DNA of 64,000 bases from Diploscapter coronatus (lineage: Eukaryota; Nematoda; Chromadorea; Rhabditida; Rhabditidae). A program made the position numbers and the translations under genes. Shown here one piece after another: positions 28,928 through 40,802 of the stretch (its first letter is position 1; each line of letters begins with the position of its first letter). Location of the stretch: the NCBI GenBank assembly GCA_964036155.1, contig OZ038422.1:68533201-68597200 (forward strand), given 5' to 3'. The notes under the pieces were generated by a model. The model had not been told where the DNA came from, did no database searches, and saw nothing but the letters and a program-made list of their open reading frames with translations.

Positions 28928-31900
28928 CTATTGAATTCCGACTTTAGACATAGTCTGTTGAATTACTACATCAATAACGGAGTCGATAACTACTTGAATG
29001 GCTTTCGTATCTGTTGCACACCTAAACATTGACTTTGTAATTCATTTCTGAGAACGAAAATAATTACGTTTCATGCGTATAGATATTTCGCTTAACATTT
29101 TTATTGACCTGCTTAAACTTCTTCGTAATGTAATCAAGAGCCGGTCGGTATTCTTGTGGGCCTGAAAAAAACTTAATTCTATAAATCCCATTGTCGATAC
29201 CATTGTGGCATTTCCTGTTTTATGAAATGCGAAGTATAGTTGCGTAAAATTTTATTAGACTTCATTAGATTTTTTCATTGAGATACGTAAACTGACCTCG
29301 ATAGTTCTTGAGCGCAACGGTGATATTGTAGAGTTTGATCTTCTCGGCAAATAAGTCGATTTTGTTGAGAAAGAGAATCATGGCCGTGTTGGAGAACCAC
29401 TCGATGTTGCAGATCTGGTCGAACAAATCGATCGCGTCCTTCATTCGATTCTGAATCCCAATCCATTTCTCATTCATTCATTTGTCAGCATTTACGTATC
29501 AATGTATCAATTACAACACATCAATGTCGTGCAGTTAGTTTCAGCTGGACCCTTTAATTACCACTCGTCTAGATATGAAATTCTAAAGGGCAACTAATAT
29601 CAAAGAACGCAGAAGTATTCAGCGGTACTTCCTTTTCGCTACACTTTTTCATGGTCTCGTGAAAATTTGCTAACTTCAGTTTTAGGTGCCAGTTTCTTGT
29701 TCAAATATATATTTTTATGATGTAGTGACGCAAGCTAATTAACTAGCGGAAGTGAATATTTTAGGAATATAAATGCCAAAAACTACTTTGTTCAAGAAAT
29801 TATAAAAGTTCAATATGGGGTTCATTTCAGAAGTTTCATGGAATTATTGGTAGTGAAAAATTATTGATACTGAAGGAATCCTGCACGATTGCTCAAATTG
29901 TTGAAGAATCAACTCACAGTTCGTCCATCTTCTTGCAGGAATTGATTATAGTCAGATAGAGAAGTGATGAAGAGAACAGCATGGACATCATCGAAGATAT
30001 GCACCCACTTCCTCCGCTGTGCTTTCTGCCCGCCTACGTCGAACACTCTGCAAAACAACAATATTATTATCTCTATTTCCATCTGATACATAATTCACAT
30101 TTCAGAACTTTGCTCACTTAAATGTAAAATTTTTAATGAAGAACGAAAATTGAACGACTCCCGAAGTGGGCACTCGACTCTTCAGAATATCGTCTTGAGA
30201 AGGCAGGTAATCGGGATTACGAATTCGGTCGAAATTCTTTAGAAAGCTGAAAAATGATGGTTATTTGAAAACACCATGATATCTGAAGCTTAAAGAGAAA
30301 AGATATGAATATTCTCTCCACAATATTTCATGAGTTTGATGGCTTGAAATATTCAAGTTGCCAAACTGATCAAATATTTCCATAAAAATAATGGGAAAAT
30401 CTTACTAAACAGAACTATCATCCATGAGCACTTCTGTACTTCTGGCAATAACTTGTTGAATCGCAGGTTCTTGAAGAAGTCTAAATAGTAAAAATATTTT
30501 CTATTATTCAGTATCAAGACATTTTCTCCCAACGAAACCTAAATTTTAAAAATGCACATTTTCAAATTATAGAGTTTTCCATAATTATAACTTCATCAGT
30601 TCAAATAGGTAAAATATTTGTAGATAGTTTGGTTTTTTCAAGAAAAAAATTAAAGATCTTTCCTCAGAATGATAAGAAATGTAATGAATTAATAAAGTTA
30701 TAATTAAGGCCCATTTTGTATAGCTAAATTGAATTTGAATTTTACGTTTTTCCTTAAAATGAAATTTAATTTAGTGCTTTTCAGCGTCCTTGATGTTTAT
30801 TTGAATTGCATTTTTTGTAATCCCTTGCTACATCTGCATTTCCTCACCTAGCAATCGCATTGGCCACCTGCTCGCTCAGCTCCGTCGTTTCTACCTGTCT
30901 TTGGCTCTCGTGATATGCTACAATGTCGATCGCATATTGCTGAAATTGATTCTTTCAAGATAGATACAATTTTACTATCAGTGATGATGCAGATTTTCAT
31001 TTCGGCTGAGAAAAGTCATGAAATATGCATCATTTAGAAAGAAAGAATTGAAACTAATTGAAAAAAATGCTAGAGGATAAACCATTGCAGTTGTAATTCG
31101 CTGTCTATTTATCAGAGAAAATTACATTCGATAATATCGACTAATAAAATTTTATGTTGAAGAGCTGAAGATAAAGGGAATGGGACAAATACCTTCCTCA
31201 ATTCAATGTCATGATGACATTCTTGGGAATTCAAGCGTTCTTAGCGCATTTGTGCACGAGAAAGAATTTTGTGATTACTGTTTAAAAATGTTGAACTTTA
31301 GCCATGTTTACCTCAGTTTTCAATCGTAAAATGAAATCAAAGTTTACATAAGACAGAATACATCTCACATAAGATAATTATAAGTTTGAAAATGGTTAAT
31401 TTGCCGGAGAGTTCTTTCAAGCATAAGAAAATATGTAATACTACGAGATGCGAATGTTCATAGCTCACTTCAGAAATGGGTATTTGGTAGGCTAGTTCCA
31501 GAGCTTCGATGCCTCGAACCACGTCCACAATTCCCTGTATCAGATTCATGTAAATGATGAATCTCCGCTGCCTTCGCTCCTCATCAGAAAATCCTTGATC
31601 ATGAATTATCCTAGACAAACAATGGATAATCGTGACAGATAAATAATCAGATACCTAATCTGTTTCAACGTAGTACTTTTCCCAGAGTCGCCAGGTCCTA
31701 AAATAAGTTTAACTAATCAAAAATTATCAATTTGAATTTTCGCGATATCTTAATATCATGATATGAAAATATAGCATGTAGAGTAAAAAAGATCCTTTTA
31801 CTATCAACTCTCAGCCATACAATGGCGCACAAAAGTCTGCAATGTTGCATAGTCAGAATGGAGTCACAAATGACGCGAAATTAGCAAGCTAATCTCGATC

Positions 31901-32593
31901 ACTTCCAATCTATAAATACCCGTGATCTCTTATCTCATGTTCAGCCACTACTACAAAACCGGCAGCCATCCAATAAGCCTGCATTCAACATCAAAATCGT
32001 GTACATGATTTGGGGAGGAACCCAAAACATTAGAGTAGCCCGGCAAATTTGGAAAAGACCCTGCTAGGGAACAAGAGAGAATCGGCGACCTTATCATATC
32101 GCTAGATATTACGCCTACTGCATGGTATTTATATGCATCGTAAATAAATTTTATGAAGCATTTCGGTTGGAACTTGAAAAATTAACACTATCAAATATCA
32201 TCTCTAAATGCTCAAAAGTTTAGAAGAATTGGCTCACTGAAAGTACATAATAATCGTAGCATATCTAGAATCGTGCAATGTTACGATGAACTTTCGTGCG
32301 TCACTGTATAGCTTATTTCGCGACGTTTCGATGAATTCAAATAGTTTTAAAGGTCGAAAGATGACCTACCTAGCAATAGCAGTTTTAGTATTTTCATCTT
32401 CTTCTCGACGAGAAGATCCTTTTCGATGTTTCGATTGATCTCTTCCTGAATAATATCGTTTGGATCGATGTTCGTGCAAGAGAACATTGCAGTCGGAAAA
32501 GATTAGGGAGGATTACAGACAGACCTGTTCGGCCAGGGACTTCTTGTCGATAACTGGAGCACCGCCCAGCAGAGAGCTGCAGACTCCGCCCAT
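28928..32593 (-). CDS. Heterotrimeric G-protein alpha subunit, divergent nematode type
   Basis: Exons (minus): 32593-32525, 32445-32370, 31697-31655, 31610-31469, 30939-30848, 30480-30406, 30246-30118, 30047-29918, 29450-29297, 29161-29068, 29021-28928; 365 residues, in phase throughout. Gly2 and Cys5 suit myristoylation and palmitoylation at the plasma membrane. GTPase motifs: P-loop GPGDSGKST (49-57; the rule is GAGESGKST), switch I Arg190 and Thr193 in SRVPTSG, DVGGQ at 212-216 followed by Lys where Arg is usual, NKID at 281-284, TCAT at 335-338. The C-terminus ends KVGIQ, so there is no Cys at -4 for pertussis-toxin modification and receptor choice should differ from Gi/o. It relays signals from seven-TM receptors; nematodes have many such lineage-specific alpha genes used in sensory neurons. 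I cannot say which C. elegans gpa gene is closest. Confidence 0.92.
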
Positions 32594-34899
32594 TCAGGCA
32601 GAGCCAGGGGAGCACACAAGAAGCGCCGATAGTGCAGAGGCAGAGATGCAGAAGAGCTTCTTTTATCCAGACTATGAAGATTCTTGCTCTAACTGAAGAA
32701 TATTTTTGCTTTCAGTATTATTGTTATTGCGTAAATGAGATCGAAAGTACAAGTACATATTCGCTGACGATAAGAATAAGGCAATAACATTGCAAAGATA
32801 TGCAATTATAACTGGCACTAGGTTCTGATAGTAAATAATTGATAGAAAAGTGAGAAGAATATTCTTAAGCTCTTTAAATTTATAAAACAATTCGGTAGTA
32901 AATAACTTCTAATTAGAATGATCGTCAAAATTACTGCCCAGGTTTTTATTTCGATACGAGTTCAAAAATCAGTAAGATCTTTGTAAAATAAAAGCTATAC
33001 CAGATTTTCATGTCATCGTTTCTATTTTAGATAACTTCATCAAACTTGGTTATGATTTTGATTGTCGGTTAGGAATAAAATTATATGCAAAATCTTCTTC
33101 GTTTGAAAACTAAATCAAACACTAATAATTTGCTGAACCTGTATGCGTGAAACAAAAATACCAGAGAATTTAAATTCAATTTGTTTCATATAATTTTGAC
33201 TCAATTTTTATAGGATAGAGATGCTACCAAATCTTATGTGTATAGAAAGCATAAGCTAGTTAAATGAGTAATAATAGATTGACCAGACTATTTGTTCTAA
33301 GAATGAAAAATAATAAGACTCGCTTGCATAATTACTAGCGCCAAGCACTAGGAAAGTTGGTTATTAGAAGGAAAGTTAAGATGTTAACATATATGCGTGT
33401 ATTAACTTGAACCTGTAACTATTTTCTAGCCTTTGCTGCAATTAGCAATCGAAATAAATGAAGCGCGAACCTGTCATTTTGAATTTAAATTTAGAGTCTA
33501 ACATGTGTAATTTTTATAAGCTTTAAAATAACTTTAAAAACCAATAAAATGGAATTTTTAATCACTTTAAAAATCATATGATATGACCAGTTTCGGTATA
33601 GTTAAAATTATGAAAACTAAATAATTTGATAAATGGAATATCGGAGATTAAATGTATCTTGACTATCGATAGACAAGGAGACATAATGAATTCGAATTGG
33701 GTTGTCTGAAGAAAGAGCAAGGAATGGACTGCTAGGGACTTAGAGCAATTGGGGGATGCACGAATGTGCAGGCAGACTTTTGCACCTGCCCTTTTTAGCC
33801 TCATTTTCACATTTTGTGAATTTTTAAACGAGTCTATTCTCATTTCGGTGGAGATCAATTCGATGAGGAAGCACGTCACTAAAAATAACGTAAAATTTTT
33901 ACTTCGAAGTGATTTCAAATATCAAGATTCTAAATAAAGCGACAAGGGATTAGCGCTGAATAGTAAAGCTGTTCCTGATACATATATCTTCCATTCAACT
34001 ATTTAATGCAAAGCGTCCTCCGAGTCCAGAAGCTCGAAGAATCGCTGAGGATTTACTTTACCGATTTTACAATACAATGAGTAGGAGTAAAGTTAGAAAA
34101 AAACACCATAAAGAATTTGTTATTATCGTTATTATCTGCTATCAAATCGAAGCACTTAAAACTGTAAATATGCATCTGCTAATGAATATATTAAATATTT
34201 ATAGCCTTAGTCTGATCACAAATTTAGTCATTTAGATTGCCATTATTATGATATAATGACTTTACTGGTAAAACTTTTAAACCGCTTCATATAATATATC
34301 GACTATTTTGCATCGAAACTAGAATGTTACTATGTATGAAAGATATCATATCTACGTGATAAATGCTCAATTTTAAAACCGGAAATTGTGCTAGGAAGTA
34401 GAGTTTAGGGCCTACGTTTTTGCTTCACAATTCAGGTTAAAGTAAACTTTAAAATTGAAATATAAAAAAAACGGTTGAGACGTGGGAAAAATAAAAAAAT
34501 CCAGTTGAAATTACGGAAATTGAAAACAGCAGGCCTGAAGCGGGTATTATTACCCATTCTGAATGCGCCCTATACCTATGTGTCTACAGAGGAGTGACTG
34601 ACTCTGACTCGAAGCGAGAAGTCGATGTCTTAGCAACGACGCTAAGACTTTACGCCTCAAATGCACACATTTTGCAGTGATTGACACTTGAACGAGGGAT
34701 AAGTAACTAATTGCTAGGCTATAAATTGGTAATCGTAGGTAGAATTAAGGGGGTAATAGTCAAATTAGATATGCGCGAATAAGATTTGCATCGTAAATAC
34801 CATATTTGTTTTCTACATTTACGCATATTTTTATTCTAAAAATGTAAATTTTACATTACATTATTTTTGGATCAGTTAAAATTGTTGAACATAGATTTT

Positions 34900-35041
34900 G
34901 GCCATTCGGAAAGGTCGCAACGTCGCAGCGTCGCAGCTTGGCGAGATAGGGCTAAGGATGAAGAGAGTGTAGAGAAACGTTCTCTCGCTTTTGTCTACTA
35001 TCTCGTCAAGCTGCGACGCTGCGACCTTTCCGAATGGCCAT
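34900..35041. repeat. Long-armed inverted repeat (MITE-like)
   Basis: GGCCATTCGGAAAGGTCGCA at the left edge is matched by its exact complement ending at 35040. The arms run about 47 bases, to GAGATAG / CTATCTC, with an extra 'ACGTCGCAGCG' unit in the left arm. The loop is about 48 bases. The arms are far more GC-rich than the surroundings, pointing to recent insertion. Confidence 0.8.
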
Positions 35042-35046
35042 TTTCC

Positions 35047-35150
35047 GTTATTATCAATTAGGAATCTGATCAGATAGGTCGAAAAGTTCTAACGCATAAT
35101 TCGAATGTTAATTTTGACATTCTGGCATTTCTACCTATGTTTCTACCAGA
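35047..35150 (+). repeat. Dispersed repeat, copy 1 (second copy at 62144)
   Basis: From 'TTATTATCAATTAG' through 'ATTCGAATG-TAATTTT' to 'ACATTCTGGCATTT' this matches 62144-62262 in the same orientation with small gaps. It begins directly after the inverted repeat at 34900-35041, which is missing at the other copy. Confidence 0.6.
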
Positions 35151-35194
35151 TTCAAATTCAAAATAATGTCGAATCGAAATTCATGCCATCCGGA

Positions 35195-35565
35195 AATTTT
35201 CATGTTTTTATTTGAAATGAGATTCTGGCTTGCCAAGGACCTCGCTCAGCGCCTGTTAACGTAGGTTCTTCGCGCACCCCTTTGTTTTCACCAATTCTAA
35301 TTACAAATTAAATTAAAATGAATTGAATTGATGTGCTTTTCTTTAAATTCTCATCATTTCTATCCGAAATGAAATTCTGACTCACCCCTTTGTCTTCGTC
35401 AGTTTTAACTTTTAACTTAAAATGAATTGATGTTTTTCCTTTAAACTTTTCATAATTCTAATCTGATATGAAATCCTGACTTGCCAAGGACCTCGCTCAG
35501 CGCCTGTTAGCACAGATCCTTCGCTCGCCCTTTGTCTTCGCCATTCTTGAAATAAAAGCTGGAAT
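35195..35565 (+). repeat. Three degenerate tandem copies of a ~120-150 bp unit
   Basis: Copies begin near 35195, 35345 and 35448. Copies 1 and 3 share TTGCCAAGGACCTCGCTCAG and the following CGCCTGTTA; all three share a form of CCCTTTGTCTTCG and the lead-in ATGAAATTCTGACT. Copy 2 lacks the block between those two parts. No reading frame is conserved. Confidence 0.7.
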
Positions 35566-36410
35566 TCAAAGATAGTTTATCGTTTGTACTGATGATTTCT
35601 GAATTCAATTTGAAATTTGACTTCTTCTCTATGATCATCAGCCGCTTGCTTATCAGTTGGTATAATAAGTGATAGGACCATTAAATCAGCGCAAGTTTTG
35701 AGTCGAATGAGCGCCATTTTGGGCAGGAAATATTGACTTTTGAAAAATCGATTTTATTTTTCCAAGTCTCCATAGTCGATTTGGGTAGTTTACCTGAGAA
35801 TCTGATATTGAAACTAAAATTTGAAAATTGGTCTTCCTTGAAAAATACTTACTAAATTATATAACAGAGGTAATCGTCGTGTAAATCAATACCTTTAGCG
35901 AGAAAATATATAAACTTTCTTCATAAACGCAATTTCATGAGTATTATGAAGCATCATAAAGAACATTAACTTGTCCAATTTTATGCATAAAATGTCAGGA
36001 GAAACTAGATAATTGAGTTACTATTTCATAGGAATGAGGATTTTAATTTTGAACTCAAAATATCTCATTTTCAAGGTTGGTAATGTTTCTTTTCGAATTA
36101 CAAATATGAACTCAATCTGAAGCCGAACTTGAGATAAGATCTCTTTGAACAGTGTTTGTTCGCTGCATTCAATATCGTCAATATAGTGAGCGAAGCATGA
36201 TGAGTAAAATCGTCACGAGAATAGGAAATGTTGAATAACGAAAGAGTTAGTGAAATTATTACTAATAAATTAGTAGATCATGATATGAACCATCACATAA
36301 ATATCGAAATTTTATGGCATTTTAACCGTGAATAATACAAATAAATTCCTAGAATATTACAATATTTTTGCGAGCTATTCTTCTATCTGAATATTTTCTA
36401 CAAACTGACC

Positions 36411-37360
36411 ATGATCAACGATAATCTGCTGGAGTTTCATTGTAAAGAACTGCAAAAAGTGAAGGTTGAAGAAAATGGTGTAACGACTAAATTGACGAGG
36501 AAAGCGCAAGTCAACTTGGAGCAGGGAAACAGCACTCTTCTGATAAAGGTATACTTATCAGTAAATGAATTAGAATAAAATCGTACTTTCAGAGTATGCC
36601 ATCGAAGCTCATTAAAGATTCGATCAGAATTAATGTCGACAATGATAATGCTGCAATCGAAAGCTTTGAAATGGTAAACACAAACACGAATGACGATGAC
36701 TATAATCATCAGGTATTTTTAATCAAGATTTAAAATAAAATATTGTAAGGTTAATATAAAATTTTATTGATTCGGATATTTTAGATTTCAAAAATGAAAA
36801 GAGAAATTGCTGATAAAGAGAAGGAAATGAATGATCTAAAGGAAAAGATCAAAAGACAAAAATCAAGAGAAAAACTATATTCGAAAGCTATCGAGGAGGT
36901 TCGTCATTTTGTTGTTTTCAAAAATCATAATCATATATAATTTTAGTTTGATGTATTCCCATTTAAAAACAAAAACGAATCATCGACAATCAAAGGAGTC
37001 AAGTTGAGCAAACCTGCACTCGATTCGGTCATGAGTTGCCTTACATTATTTGGAGAAAAATCAGCAGTTCCAAATAAAGGTAAAATATCCAAATTAACTC
37101 GAAAATAAATGCAAATTTTATAGATGAATCTTCAAAAAATGATGAATTGGAAAAAAAGCAGAAGCAACTGAAAAAATTCAAAGAAGAGCTCGAGAAGCTG
37201 GAGAAAAAATCCCAAGAAAGGGGGTATGTCCGTGGTAAAACATTCAATTCCAAAATATCAATATTTCAGAAATTTGCGGATATTGTTGAAAAATGATGAA
37301 AAGAAGAATTGTGAAGTGTCGCTAATCTATCGCGTAACTAAAAATGCATCACAAGGATAG
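36411..37360 (+). CDS. Short DUF4140-like coiled-coil protein, apparently truncated DUF4140/DUF4139 family member
   Basis: Exons 36411-36548, 36593-36712, 36785-36898, 36947-37079, 37124-37223, 37270-37360; 231 residues, all junctions GT-AG and in phase. Residues ~10-85 have the pattern of the DUF4140 N-terminal domain: a V-x-V strand, 'T-R-x-A-x-V-x-L-x-x-G' then 'L-I-K-S-M-P' and 'K-D-S-I-R-I'. Coiled-coil helices follow (about 88-124 and 170-203, rich in Lys/Glu). The end, SLIYRVTKNASQG, stops where DUF4139 proteins usually continue as 'Y-x-V-x-N-A-x-W-x-P-x-Y-D'. No continuation is found downstream. The family is widespread and of unknown function; this copy should lack most of the second domain. 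Family assignment is from the motif pattern only. Confidence 0.7.
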
Positions 37361-37418
37361 TTTGATTCGCATTTGAATGCTCTCTCATGACTTGATTTAG
37401 CATTGATTAGTTTTTGCA

Positions 37419-37424
37419 AATAAA
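37419..37424 (+). terminator. Poly(A) signal of the DUF4140-like gene
   Basis: AATAAA about 60 bases after the stop codon at 37360, a normal distance. This suggests the short form is a complete transcript and not an assembly cut. Confidence 0.55.
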
Positions 37425-37970
37425 TACTAATATTTTCTTTTATATTTGGAGTTATATTGTATATAAAAGAATAAAAATCGTCAGTCTATTCTACATTGAT
37501 CGTTTGTTACATGTTAAAAACGAGCAGGCATTTATGAATCGTTATTAGAAAATAAAGATTTATTGAAAATAACAAATTTTCAGTTTCCTTTGACTGATAT
37601 GTCGCACCTGAAACTTGTGTCGAGATTCAGAAACTATCTATCTACTACATAGATCAGACAAAACTCTAAGAAAGACCAATGTATGCAGCATTGGAAGATA
37701 TTTTCACTGCCATTTTTCAAGTCCCTAGTTGAATTTTTCTCTAAATTAATTTCCAAAAAAGTCAGCTTCGAAATATCGGAAAATTTTTCGATTTGACAAG
37801 AAAACAAACAAATCTCATAAATGTTGGAAAAGAAGAAACAAAGAAACTCGGCTAAAAATGACTGACTGAAGAGATGATGTAATGTGTGAGCCGCGATGCA
37901 AGGGCTTGTTAGGCAGCTGGTTTACATTGTCTACGCAGGAAAGCTGATGTTTGTACAGGATTCGGATGCG

Positions 37971-37978
37971 TATAAAAG
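37971..37978 (+). promoter_or_regulatory. TATA box of the ShKT gene
   Basis: TATAAAAG, 55 bases before the start codon at 38033, with room for a short 5' UTR. From 37361 to 37970 nothing else is recognisable. Confidence 0.55.
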
Positions 37979-38032
37979 GCAACAAGGAAATTGCCTGGGG
38001 CATTTCGTATTCCTCGTTCATTTGTTGCAGCA

Positions 38033-40306
38033 ATGGCAGATTATTCCTGGTTGATAATCGCCTGTCTAATCAGTTACACAGCAGCTCAGCAATGTGCTAC
38101 CGAGGGCAGTGGACGTATGGGAAAGCTTTGCTCAATTTGATAACGATTTGAATGGATTTAGCGGTTATTAATGGTCTTGCTTGCCCACCTGGGACTACTG
38201 AGGCGACAAGCCCTTCTGGAGCGCAAGTATGCTGTGCGACAACCGACCTCGTTATAACTACCATACCACCTCCAGGTTAAATTTATTTTCCTACTATTTT
38301 CAAAGCTAAATCATAAGCATGAAGCAGATTTGTCGCGAATATAAAGTTCGAATTTCTACAAGTAAGATTCAACTAATTCCGAATTGTGCAGCGACGACTG
38401 CTCCAGCAGCTACAACGGCAGTTGGTGCCACGACAGCCGCAGGAGGAACGACTGCGTCGTCTGCAACTGGGGCTGCGAGCAGCGGCACGACTGGATCGTC
38501 GTCCAGCTGTGCTGACTTGTTGAATCCTCGCACAGGTTGGTTCTTTGGATATAATACGAAGAAGAAGAAGATAAATCGCGCAGTATATCTTAGTCCATTT
38601 TATCGTTTCGAATATTTCGTAATTATATTATGTGAAATATTATCGTATTTTAGTAATTTTCAGGAGTCAGTGATTGTCCGAAGTAAAGTGTTAAGTTTTC
38701 CTACTATGATTAGAGAATTCATTGCAGACGAGCTTCTCTCTGTACCAACTCACTTTACCTGGATGTGATGAAAGTTCAATGTCCGAAGGTTAATTTCCAC
38801 AAGAAAAAAAGTTAAAACAGGAATTTTATATTAGACATGCAATTTGTGCGGTTCGAGTTCTGGCTCAACTAGCTCCAGTTCATGTGTCGATAAAACTAAT
38901 CCGGTATGCGATGATCGTCTAATAAATTGATGACGTTTTCTCTCTTCTAACAGTAAATGTTATTCCAGCAAACCGGAGTGTCTGATTGCCCAAAACGAAT
39001 CCAGCTCTGCACAAATTCGGTTTGATATTTAATACCTTGAAAATTGGTTTAATCATCTAATTCCAGCTTTATCGAACATTGATGCAACAACAGATAAGTT
39101 TTCCTTTCCTCCTTGTTCGTTATTAGTATTATCATATCATATTGTCTAAAATAATAATTTGTGTTTCAATGCCCGAAAACTTGCGGGTTCTGCAGTTCAA
39201 GCGCCACGAGTGCGGGTTCAGTCACTACAGCTGCATCTTCTACATGCGCTGATCTCGTCAACCCACAAACAGGCGTATCAGATTGCGCACGGTTCTTTTT
39301 TTCAAACAATGACATAAAGAGACTTCAAAACATTTTAGAAATATTGCATTGTGCTCAAATACGTTCTATTCCGCTTTGATGACGCAACAATGCCCAAAAG
39401 TAAGCAACGCTGGGATTATTTTAGATGGAAGCATCTTTGCAGACTTGCGGTCGCTGTTCTTCTGCTACGGGTTCGGGCTCAAGTAAGACAGAAACTGATT
39501 CAAATGAATCATCCAATGAGTCAATTGGTTCATTTGATTCTTCGGAATCAAATCAGAATCTGATTTGAATTCTAATCCTTCGTAGCACAATGCCGAGGTG
39601 TGCTGATGATTTCTTCTACGCATGATAGAAGTTATCAGCACCTATAAAATATCTCGCAGTAAAAATTGTTTTATATTTCAGCTGGATCAGCGACAACCAG
39701 TAGCGCTAGCGGATCAACTGTGAGCTCAGGAAGTAAGAATCGAGTTCAATTTTTTGTAAGAAATGTAATGTTATTTATTTTAGCATGCGTAGATAAAACC
39801 AATCCTGCAACTGGTGAAATATAATGAGTTTTTTTTCTTCAAAATAATCGCGAGGTATAGGTGTTTCTGAATGCCCTCAGAGAATTTCGCTCTGCACAAA
39901 TTCGATGTATCGGACTTTGATGCAGGAACAGGTAATCCCTTGGAATAGTGGTTAATTTTCGGAAATAAATTGAAAATCTTCAGTGTCCACGATCATGCGG
40001 TAAGCAATCATATCAAAGTTCTATTTTTAAAACTAACTTGGATATGATGAAATGAAATTCATTTCACAGGATTCAAATTATCATTTCTGAAAATGAAATG
40101 CTAGAATTTTATCGACAACCTGTAAAAGAAAAAATAATCGAGTGCAATAGAAAAGAATGTGGAAAAAAAACATTCAGTCACTTTCATTTCGTTAAATCCA
40201 AGAAAGCGTCTCATCATTTCATCTTTTCCAAACTCGATTTTATATTACAAACGAAAAAATGAAGATAAATTATAATTGATTTACAGGCTTCTGCACTTCT
40301 GGATAA
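38033..40306 (+). CDS. Secreted protein with four ShKT (SXC) domains and Ser/Thr-rich linkers
   Basis: Sixteen small exons: 38033-38114, 38162-38275, 38392-38535, 38664-38682, 38728-38788, 38835-38903, 38969-39019, 39067-39093, 39170-39291, 39339-39399, 39443-39482, 39682-39732, 39784-39813, 39861-39931, 39984-39999, 40287-40306; 325 residues in frame. Residues 1-20 are a signal peptide. A short Cys-containing region and a Thr/Ala/Ser/Gly linker precede the ShKT domains, each of the form C-x-D-x-x-N-P-x-T-G-V-S-x-C ... L-C-x-N ... C-P-x-x-C-x-x-C; the linkers between them look mucin-like. ShKT domains are six-Cys modules common in nematode secreted and cuticle proteins; the exact role here is unknown. 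Each domain is cut by introns at corresponding places, showing growth by domain duplication. In domain 2 the intron 39094-39169 starts AT and ends AA where the paralogous introns have GT and AG, so that domain may not be spliced normally. AATAAA lies at 40607-40612. Confidence 0.85.
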
Positions 40307-40802
40307 TCGAAGTTCGGAATGAAATAAGAACTCAATTTCACAACAAATCTCACTATTTTATATATCTAAAGACACTCACCAAAAATGCTTATCCTTACTT
40401 GAACATCTCCATTCATATCTTTCATCATTATATCATTTTTATTATGGCAGTTTTAAGTTTGTATAATTTTGAGAAAATATATCGCCGAATGGACTGCGCA
40501 AAAACATGCAATATGAATGATTATGCAACGATTTCCTAAAGTCAACGAGTAATTTGCAAAATCATACTTCTTGCAACAGTTTTCGCCAGCCTCAAACGGC
40601 GATAAGAATAAAAATAATTCAATTTAATTTCAATTAAATAGAATATTATTACCAAGTGTCAATTATCATAGATAATCTATTCGTTGTGTTTTGTTGCAAT
40701 TTTCACAGCATTTCGCTTTGCTTGGGGGTTTCGATCGTGAATGCACTGTTTATGACTGGCTCAGCGCCCTTCGTCTTTAAATTTTCCTTTTAAAAGAATA
40801 TT

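Larger units (their letters stand above)
32594..36410. other. Gene-free stretch with repeats
   Basis: No exon chains are apparent. It holds a perfect-looking inverted repeat (34900-35041), the dispersed segment that follows it (35047-35150) and three degenerate tandem copies (35195-35565), annotated separately. The remainder is AT-rich. Confidence 0.4.
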
